Shown piece after piece: positions 58,467 through 64,000 of a stretch of 64,000 nucleotides of DNA (positions are counted from its first letter, which is position 1; each line of letters opens with the position of its first letter). Source of the stretch: Cedecea neteri (lineage in GTDB: Bacteria; Pseudomonadota; Gammaproteobacteria; Enterobacterales; Enterobacteriaceae). The notes beneath the pieces are model-generated. The model saw only the letters and a program-made list of their open reading frames with translations. It searched no databases and had not been told where the DNA came from. The stretch spans positions 992,001-1,056,000 of the forward strand of contig NZ_CP009459.1 of NCBI RefSeq assembly GCF_000758325.1. Direction: 5' to 3'. Position numbers and translations under genes: made by a program.

Positions 58467-60617
58467 TCACGCTTCCACCGCCTCGCGCAGCCGCGCTTTC
58501 ATGCTGTTATAGGTCGTTTGCGCATAATTCTCCGCCCACGCCTGATCCTCAATCGCCCCTACTTTCACCGCGCAATATTTGGTTTCCGGCGTTTTGGAGA
58601 TCGGGTCGAGATTGTCCTGCGTCAGCTCGTTACAGGCGCCAATCCACCATTGATAAGTCATGTAGACGGAGCCTTTGTTGATGCGCTCGTTCACGTCCGC
58701 GCGGCTGATAACCTTGCCGCGACGCGAACTTACCCAAACCAGTTGCCGATCTTTAATGCCTAGCGCGTCCGCATCCAGCGGGTTGATTTGCACAAAGCCG
58801 GGTTCATCGGCGAGGGTTTGCAGCGCCGCGCAGTTGCCGGTCATTGAGCGGCAAGAGTAGTGCCCGACTTCGCGGACGGTGCAAAGCACCAGCGGATAGC
58901 TGTCGTCAGGCACTTCGGCGGGCGCGCGCCAGGCGGCGGCAAACAGCTGGCCTTTGCCGCTTGGCGTGTCGAATTTGCTGTCTTTGTAGAGATATGGCGT
59001 GCCGGGGTGATCCAGCGTCGGGCAAGGCCACTGCACGTGCCCCATATCGCCCATTTTTTCGTAGGTGACGCCGTAAAACAGCGGGCACAGCTCGCGCAGC
59101 TCATCCCAGATTTGCTGGTTGTTTTCGTAGTGCATCGGGTAGCCCATCGCCGTCGAGAGCAGGCTGATGATTTCCCAGTCGCGCTTCACGTTGTATTTCG
59201 GCTCGATGGCTTTCTCGAAACGCTGGAAGCCCCGGTCGGCGCAGGTAAAGACACCGCCGTGCTCACCCCAGGACGTGGCGGGCAGCAACACATCAGCGAC
59301 TTCGGCGGTTTTGGTCATGAAGATGTCCTGCACCACCACCAAGTCGAGCGCTTCAAATCCTTTACGCACCAGGCCCAGGTCCGCTTCGGTCTGGAGCGGA
59401 TCTTCCCCCATGATGTAGTAGGCTTTAACTTTGCCCTCTATCGCCAGGTGCGGTACTTCGGTAATACGCACGCCAACTTTGTCATCCATCACCGCCGGGT
59501 CGATGCCCCAGGCTTTAGCAAACTTCGCGCGTACTTCAGGATCAACCACATCCTGGTAGCCGGGGAACTGGTTAGGCAGCACGCCCATATCGCAGGCCCC
59601 CTGCACGTTGTTCTGCCCGCGCACCGGGCCAACGCCGACGTTTTCACGGCCCAGGTTACCGGTGAGCAGCGCCAGGCTGGACAGCCCTTTGACCACGTCC
59701 ACCGCCTGGCCGAACTGAGTCACGCCCATGCCCCACATGATGGTGGCGGAAGGCGCTGCAGCGAAGGTACGCATTGCCTGGCGAACCTGCTGAGCCGGAA
59801 CGCCGGTTAAATGCTCGACATCCTCCGGCGCGTAGCCCTTCACGGTTTCGCGGTAGGCCTCAAGCCCTTCGGCATATTTGGCGACGTACTCTTTGTCGTA
59901 CAGCTGCTCTTCCAGCAGGACATAGCCAAAGGCATTCACCAGCGCCATGTTGCAACCGTTTTTGATTTGCAGATGCTGGTCGGCAATGCGGGCGGTTTCA
60001 ATACGGCGCGGGTCGCAGACGATAATTTTCGCGCCGTTGCTTTTGGCTTTAATCACCCGGCGAGCCACGATAGGGTGCGAATCGGCGCAGTTGTAGCCCA
60101 CCACCAGCAGGCATTTTGAGTTTTCGATATCGCCGATGGAGTTGCTCATCGCCCCGTTACCCAGCGTTGCCTGCAGCCCTGCAACTGAAGGGCCGTGGCA
60201 CACGCGGGCGCAACAGTCGACGTTGTTGGTGTTCAGCACCGCACGGGCGAATTTCTGCATCACAAAGTTGGTTTCGTTCCCCGTTCCGCGCGAGGAACCG
60301 GTGGTCATAATGGCGCGGGGTCCGAACTGCTCTTTAATCGCCTTCAGGCGCGCAGCGGTATAGCTAATCGCCTCTTCCCAGCTTACCGGCTGCAGCTTGC
60401 CGCCCTTCTCGTAGCGGATCATCGGCTGCGTCAGGCGAGGGGTCAGCAGTTTGGTGTCGTTAAGAAAATCCCAGCCGTAGTAGCCTTTCAGGCAGAGTTC
60501 GTTTTGGTTAGTCACGCCCCCGGCCGCTTCGGCGCGAATAATTTTGTTGTTCTCAACGACCAGTTTCAGTTTGCAGCCGGCCCCGCAGTAAGGGCAGACG
60601 CTGGTAATTTTTTTCAT
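58467..60617 (-). CDS. fdhF: Formate dehydrogenase H, cysteine-containing form
   Basis: The 716-residue product is collinear with E. coli FDH-H (715). The [4Fe-4S] ligands Cys8, Cys11, Cys15 and Cys42 and the redox Lys44 are present, as is the bis-MGD fold. The molybdenum-ligand position 140 is Cys (codon TGC at 60198-60200, in [11 protein letters not shown]), where E. coli has UGA-encoded selenocysteine; His141 is kept. The enzyme oxidises formate and passes electrons to HycB in formate hydrogenlyase. It lies between hydN and hypF, not as a separate gene as in E. coli. The start is ATG 60617 and the stop abuts hypF. Confidence 0.96.
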   Translation of the reverse strand: MKKITSVCPYCGAGCKLKLVVENNKIIRAEAAGGVTNQNELCLKGYYGWDFLNDTKLLTPRLTQPMIRYEKGGKLQPVSWEEAISYTAARLKAIKEQFGPRAIMTTGSSRGTGNETNFVMQKFARAVLNTNNVDCCARVCHGPSVAGLQATLGNGAMSNSIGDIENSKCLLVVGYNCADSHPIVARRVIKAKSNGAKIIVCDPRRIETARIADQHLQIKNGCNMALVNAFGYVLLEEQLYDKEYVAKYAEGLEAYRETVKGYAPEDVEHLTGVPAQQVRQAMRTFAAAPSATIMWGMGVTQFGQAVDVVKGLSSLALLTGNLGRENVGVGPVRGQNNVQGACDMGVLPNQFPGYQDVVDPEVRAKFAKAWGIDPAVMDDKVGVRITEVPHLAIEGKVKAYYIMGEDPLQTEADLGLVRKGFEALDLVVVQDIFMTKTAEVADVLLPATSWGEHGGVFTCADRGFQRFEKAIEPKYNVKRDWEIISLLSTAMGYPMHYENNQQIWDELRELCPLFYGVTYEKMGDMGHVQWPCPTLDHPGTPYLYKDSKFDTPSGKGQLFAAAWRAPAEVPDDSYPLVLCTVREVGHYSCRSMTGNCAALQTLADEPGFVQINPLDADALGIKDRQLVWVSSRRGKVISRADVNERINKGSVYMTYQWWIGACNELTQDNLDPISKTPETKYCAVKVGAIEDQAWAENYAQTTYNSMKARLREAVEA

Positions 60618-60654
60618 CAGTAACAGACCTGTTAAAAGTTGAAATGCAAAGGGA

Positions 60655-61200
60655 TTAGAAAGTCAGCGCCGCAGGGGCATCTAACGCGGCGCGGCGACGT
60701 TTTTCCGCGCTCATTTGTTCCAGCCGGTTACGGTCCACGCACAGGATGGCGTTGGTCGGGCAGGCTTCCAGGCAGGCGGGGCCAGCCTCACGGTGGTAGC
60801 AAAGGTCACATTTGTTGGCCTCGGCTTTTTCCGCCATCACGTTCAGCCCGGCCCCGCTATTGCGGATCACCGGCCGCACGACGACCTCCATCGCGCCATA
60901 AGGGCAGGCAACGACGCAGGTTTTGCAGCCGATGCAGCGTTCCTGCATGACGTGAACAAAGCCCTGGTCCCGGCTGATGGCGCCGTTAGGGCAGACGTTC
61001 GCGCAGGGCGCGTCCTCGCACTGGCGGCACATGGTAGCGGTCGAAACATTCACGCCTTTGATGACGTGAATACGCGGCAAGAAGGTTTGTGGGGTCAGCG
61101 CCGAACAGTCCTGGTTCTCCTGGTGAGAGACCACGCACGCCACCTCACAAGTGCGGCAACCGATGCATTTGCTCGAATCGGCAATGATGAAGCGGTTCAT
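60655..61200 (-). CDS. hydN: HydN, ferredoxin-like electron-transfer protein
   Basis: The product has 181 residues from ATG 61200 (MNRFIIADSSKC; AGGAG 7 bases upstream). It has four [4Fe-4S] cysteine motifs: CIGCRTCEVAC, CRQCEDAPCANVC, CIGCKTCVVAC and CDLCYHREAGPACLEAC. It closely matches E. coli HydN (175 residues), which supports formate dehydrogenase H activity. It is the first gene of hydN-fdhF-hypF-permease. Confidence 0.96.
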   Translation of the reverse strand: MNRFIIADSSKCIGCRTCEVACVVSHQENQDCSALTPQTFLPRIHVIKGVNVSTATMCRQCEDAPCANVCPNGAISRDQGFVHVMQERCIGCKTCVVACPYGAMEVVVRPVIRNSGAGLNVMAEKAEANKCDLCYHREAGPACLEACPTNAILCVDRNRLEQMSAEKRRRAALDAPAALTF

Positions 61201-61239
61201 CATGAACTCCTGCAATAAGTGTGTTATTGCGAGGGGTTA

Positions 61240-61256
61240 TTCATAAAGCGTGCCAG
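61240..61256 (-). promoter_or_regulatory. Candidate sigma-54 promoter of hydN
   Basis: On the minus strand CTGGCACGCTTTATGAA matches the -24 box (CTGGCACG) exactly. The -12 box is degenerate: TGAA where TTGCA is expected. The E. coli hydN-hypF operon uses a sigma-54/FhlA promoter, which supports the assignment by position. Confidence 0.5.
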
Positions 61257-61315
61257 GTTTTCAGGCCGCGTGGTTAGCGGGTTTGACGAGAGGTAAGAGG
61301 GATATTCGACACTTT

Positions 61316-61326
61316 TGACGATGTCA
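61316..61326. promoter_or_regulatory. Short palindrome, possible FhlA upstream site
   Basis: TGACGATGTCA is an inverted repeat (TGAC/GTCA) about 60 bases upstream of the sigma-54 candidate. FhlA sites in E. coli contain TGTCG/TGACA-type half-sites. The assignment is tentative. Confidence 0.25.
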
Positions 61327-61351
61327 TTTTGGTAACAGTAGTCATTAATGA

Positions 61352-61473
61352 CCCTCACCCCAACCCTCTCCCTGGAAGGGAGAGGGGGAAAAGAATTGGG
61401 CTCTTTCTCCCATGTAAGTGGGGGAGCCGTTCTGATCCCCTCTCCCCCACGGGGAGAGGGTTAGGGTGAGGGG
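61352..61473. repeat. Inverted pair of REP-like elements between hycI and hydN
   Basis: One copy is at 61352-61387 (CCCTCACCCCAACCCTCTCC ...). The opposite-strand copy at 61437-61473 ends GGGTTAGGGTGAGGGG, 5 bases from the hycI stop. The pair marks the end of the hyc transcript. Confidence 0.85.
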
Positions 61474-61478
61474 AAAGA

Positions 61479-61961
61479 CTAAAAAGACGTTTCGCTCTCT
61501 GAAATCATGAGGGGCTCATACCCGCCAAAACCCGTCCACGTCGCCAGCCGCTGATAAACCTGCTCCACCGCCGCTTTCACCGCCTCCGTCATCGGGTAGT
61601 AAAAGCCAACGATATCCGGCTGAATGCCGAGGAATACCACTTCGCCCACGTCCTCTTTTAGCTGATCGACCAGATAATTAAGCGGCATGTTGTGGGTAGT
61701 CATCATAAACATCTCGGCGATGTCATCCGGGTCAATGACGCGGATCTCACCGGGGTTGAGCATCATGTCGGTGGCATCCACGATCAGCAGCAGCTCCGGG
61801 CGGAGTTCGCGGATAGCAACCACGTCGTTTTCCGGCGCGCTGCCGCCGTCGATCACCACCCAGTCACCCTGCGGAGAAGCCTGACACTTCTCGGCCAGCA
61901 GCGGGCCAGCCCCGTCGTCGCCCATCATGCTGTTGCCTACGCAAAGCAGTACCTTAGTCAT
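61479..61961 (-). CDS. hycI: HycI, hydrogenase 3 maturation protease
   Basis: The 160-residue product (E. coli 156) is a HybD/HycI endopeptidase starting MTKVLLCVGNSMMGDDGAGPLL. The nickel-sensing Asp16 is present, and family Asp and His residues lie in DATDM and MMTTHNMPLNYL. It removes the 32-residue tail of HycE after nickel insertion; that tail is visible at the right edge of the window. It overlaps hycH by 8 bases. Confidence 0.96.
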   Translation of the reverse strand: MTKVLLCVGNSMMGDDGAGPLLAEKCQASPQGDWVVIDGGSAPENDVVAIRELRPELLLIVDATDMMLNPGEIRVIDPDDIAEMFMMTTHNMPLNYLVDQLKEDVGEVVFLGIQPDIVGFYYPMTEAVKAAVEQVYQRLATWTGFGGYEPLMISESETSF

Positions 61962-62364
61962 AGCGTCTCCTTACCATCAGGTAGATGGCGGGTTCTTGTT
62001 GAATAGCCTGCAGCATGTCGAGCAGCGCCTGGCTCCAGGCCTGCTGTTCCGGCGTCTGCGTCGGCTTAGCGGCATCCAGCGCCCGCGCCAGCATCACCAC
62101 ATGATTCTGGTCGATCACGATTTCGCCGTAGCGCGGCACGCCGTTCATTTTGTGCCGGGCCTCGCCGTCAGCCTCAAGCGTGGCGATCCACGCCTGATAG
62201 GCTTCCAGCGGGCAAACCAGGCTCTCTTTCAGGCAGTCGATTACCCCCAAATGGTGGCCAATCGCCAGGCTGTAGTAGACCACCTGCTGAGCTTCAGCCG
62301 GGGTGTTGTCGTTCTCATCGACAAACTTGCGGCTGAGCTGACAGAACACCACCGACTCGCTCAT
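61954..62364 (-). CDS. hycH: HycH, formate hydrogenlyase assembly protein
   Basis: The 136-residue product includes VVFCQLSRKFVDENDNTPAEAQQVVYYSLAIGHHLG in segments, as in E. coli HycH. It is required to assemble active hydrogenase 3, probably as a chaperone for HycE. Its ATG shares one base with the hycG stop (TAATG). Confidence 0.93.
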   Translation of the reverse strand: MSESVVFCQLSRKFVDENDNTPAEAQQVVYYSLAIGHHLGVIDCLKESLVCPLEAYQAWIATLEADGEARHKMNGVPRYGEIVIDQNHVVMLARALDAAKPTQTPEQQAWSQALLDMLQAIQQEPAIYLMVRRRYD

Positions 62365-63128
62365 TACACGCGCTCCTGATGAACCAGTTGCTCAAGGTTA
62401 GTGACGATTTCCGTCAGGCGTGGGTCGTTTTCCGCGCTCAGCCACTGCTGAACAGCGTCGCCCCCGGTCGTCAGGTTAGTCATGTAGCTGTCGGCAATCT
62501 GGCGGCCATAGCGGTAACCGGCGAGGCGGCGAGCAGCGCGGTCAATGCGCACGCGCAGCGGCTGAACCATATCCGGATGGAGGATTTTTGCAGGCTCAAC
62601 GTCCAGCTCACTTGCCGGGCGGGCGTGGATTTTTTGTTCCAGCAGGCCAAGCGCCATCGCGAAGCCGTACAGCGTGGCGGCAGGCGTGGGTGGACAACCG
62701 GGGATGTACACATCGACCGGCACGATTTTGTCGGTCCCGCCCCAGACGCAGTAAAGGTCGTGGAAGATCCCGCCGCTGTTGCCGCAGGCCCCGTAGGAGA
62801 TACAGATTTTAGGATCGGGAGCAGACTCCCAGGCGCGCAGCGCCGGGGAACGCATCGCGCGGGTTACCGCTCCGGTAAAAAGCAGAATATCGGCATGGCG
62901 AGGAGAAGGAACCACTTTGATCCCAAAGCGTTCTGCGTCGAAAAGTGGCGAAAGCGTAGCAAAAATCTCGATTTCGCAGCCGTTACAGCCGCCGCAATCC
63001 ACACGGTAAACGTAGGCAGAGCGTTTGATGTTTTTCAGCAGCGATGCCTTCATGCTGGCGATAGATTCGTCCACCGTCATCGGCACCGGAATGCCGTTGT
63101 GGTCGCGCGGCCCCAGTAGGTTACTCAT
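62364..63128 (-). CDS. hycG: HycG, hydrogenase 3 small subunit
   Basis: The 254-residue product (E. coli 255) is a NuoB-like small subunit. Cluster-ligand segments are [21 protein letters not shown] and YIPGCPPTP. It sits beside HycE and passes electrons to the Ni-Fe site. The start overlaps the hycF stop by one base. There is no signal peptide, as expected for the cytoplasm-facing complex. Confidence 0.96.
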   Translation of the reverse strand: MSNLLGPRDHNGIPVPMTVDESIASMKASLLKNIKRSAYVYRVDCGGCNGCEIEIFATLSPLFDAERFGIKVVPSPRHADILLFTGAVTRAMRSPALRAWESAPDPKICISYGACGNSGGIFHDLYCVWGGTDKIVPVDVYIPGCPPTPAATLYGFAMALGLLEQKIHARPASELDVEPAKILHPDMVQPLRVRIDRAARRLAGYRYGRQIADSYMTNLTTGGDAVQQWLSAENDPRLTEIVTNLEQLVHQERV

Positions 63129-63670
63129 TAGCTGGCCTCTCTCATCTGACGGCTAAAGTCGATCCGGTCGGACGACACCAGGCTTTGCTGGCGCTTGCAG
63201 TCCGGGCAGGTTTCAAATGCTGTACGGCGCCTTTCCGCGCGGGAATCGCCGTTGTGCTCAAGCAGCGCAATGGCGTAGTCGATCTCTTTTTGCACGGCGA
63301 ACGGGCGGCCACATTCGCGGCAGTTGCACAACGGGAAGCTGGCCTGCTGCAGGAAGTCGGCTTTATTCCACACCGCCAGCTCGTACTGCTGTGAGAGTTT
63401 GATGGCGGCCGTCGGGCAAACCTCTTCGCAGCGCCCACAGAAGATGCAGCGCCCGAGGTTAAAGCTCCACTGCAGTTGCCCGGCGGCAAGATCGGTCTCA
63501 ACGCTCAGGGCATTGGACGGGCAGGCGTTCACGCAGGCCGCACAGCCGATGCATTGCTGCGGGTTGTGCTCGGGCTTGCCGCGAAAATTAGGGTCGACGG
63601 CAATGGGCTGGAGCGGGTAAGACTCGGTTGCCACGCCGCCCTTGATGGCTTTTTTGATGAAGTTAAACAT
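63128..63670 (-). CDS. hycF: HycF, formate hydrogenlyase ferredoxin subunit
   Basis: The 180 residues equal the length of E. coli HycF. Two [4Fe-4S] motifs, [12 protein letters not shown] and [12 protein letters not shown], are present. C-terminal CxxC pairs ([15 protein letters not shown]) may bind an extra metal. It is part of the peripheral arm linking HycB to HycG. It lies 192 bases after hycE, a gap filled by a REP pair. Confidence 0.96.
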   Translation of the reverse strand: MFNFIKKAIKGGVATESYPLQPIAVDPNFRGKPEHNPQQCIGCAACVNACPSNALSVETDLAAGQLQWSFNLGRCIFCGRCEEVCPTAAIKLSQQYELAVWNKADFLQQASFPLCNCRECGRPFAVQKEIDYAIALLEHNGDSRAERRRTAFETCPDCKRQQSLVSSDRIDFSRQMREAS

Positions 63671-63702
63671 GTGTTTTCCTTGTTTGCCTGGCCTGAAAAC
63701 AA

Positions 63703-63838
63703 CCCCTCACCCTAACCCTCTCCCCTGAGAGGCGAGGGGACAGTTCGAGTGCGATTCCATCTACGCCCATAAGAGGCAAGAGACAGATCGAAGCCGGTTT
63801 TCCCCCTCTCCCTTCCAGGGAGAGGGCCGGGGTGAGGG
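63703..63838. repeat. Inverted pair of REP-like elements between hycE and hycF
   Basis: 63703-63739 (CCCCTCACCCTAACCCTCTC ...) and the opposite-strand copy 63803-63838 (CCCCTCTCCC...GAGAGGGCCGGGGTGAGGG) flank a 63-base spacer inside the hyc operon. Confidence 0.85.
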
Positions 63839-63862
63839 TCAGTCACCGACCAGGCATCAAAA

Positions 63863-64000
63863 TCATTTCAGCGGCGAATTCGTGCGCTCAATGCTATAGC
63901 GCTCCAGCTCTTTGTACGGCACCACCTGGCTTTTCTTCTTGCGCACGTCCACCACCGTCATGCGGTCGGTGCAGGAATAGCAAGGATCAAGGCTGCCGAT
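63863..64000 (-). CDS. hycE: HycE, hydrogenase 3 large subunit (C-terminal 45 residues only)
   Basis: The visible part reads IGSLDPCYSCTDR followed by MTVVDVRKKKSQVVPYKELE and on to NSPLK, then TGA. DPCYSC carries the two C-terminal Ni-Fe ligand cysteines. The 32 residues after the Arg are the exact length of the peptide that HycI removes in E. coli. The rest of the gene lies beyond the window. Confidence 0.96.
   Translation of the reverse strand: MGSLDPCYSCTDRMTVVDVRKKKSQVVPYKELERYSIERTNSPLK

Overview
The window comes from the chromosome of a gamma-proteobacterium of the family Enterobacteriaceae. Most proteins align over their full length with E. coli K-12 proteins recalled from memory (BcsE/F/G, BisC, Tag, YhjX, EptB, DppABCDF, GhrB, YiaF, GlyQS, XylABFGHR, Bax, MalS, AvtA, HydN, FdhF, HycF-I). 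Gene order and several extra genes show it is not Escherichia. I cannot fix the genus from sequence alone.

Layout. 0-4.5 kb: cellulose cluster, with bcsQ (cut by the window edge) and bcsR leftward and bcsEFG rightward. 4.7-5.2 kb: yefM-yoeB toxin-antitoxin pair. 5.3-21.1 kb: yiaD, bisC, yiaC, tag, yhjX, an LTA-synthase-like envelope transferase, eptB and the dppABCDF dipeptide ABC operon. By comparison with the E. coli order this block is inverted. 21.3-28.8 kb: an MFS exporter with a LysR regulator, then a 2-ketogluconate regulon (PtxS-like LacI regulator, kguE, kguK, kguT, and ghrB acting as kguD). 28.8-34.5 kb: yiaF, a MipA/OmpV porin-like protein, yiaG, a SnoaL-like/AraC pair and a Tsr-type chemoreceptor; cspA is not at its usual place. 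34.7-40.7 kb: glyQS, ysaB, yiaH and a GlxA-type regulator coupled to an isochorismatase-like hydrolase. 41-49.2 kb: the D-xylose regulon, xylAB diverging from xylFGH-xylR. 49.2-55.1 kb: an ERIC element, bax, an unrecognised coiled-coil protein, malS and avtA. 55.1-64 kb: a leftward formate hydrogenlyase block with hycE (3' end), hycF, hycG, hycH and hycI, then hydN, fdhF, hypF and a NixA/HoxN-type nickel permease.

How the genes work together. The right-hand block is a nearly self-contained formate-to-hydrogen module: electron transfer and hydrogenase subunits, the HycE maturation protease, formate dehydrogenase H, HypF for CN ligand synthesis, and nickel uptake. Its FdhF has cysteine where the E. 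coli enzyme has selenocysteine. The kgu block couples uptake, phosphorylation and reduction of 2-ketogluconate under a regulator with a visible 14-bp palindromic operator. Three alkaline-phosphatase-fold envelope transferases (BcsG, the LTA-synthase-like protein and EptB) lie within 12 kb.

Intergenic DNA carries thirteen copies of a REP-like palindrome (core CCCTCTCCC/GGGAGAGGG), usually as inverted pairs and concentrated in the right half. One copy lies inside the start of hypF. No tRNA, rRNA, CRISPR array, IS element or prophage was recognised.
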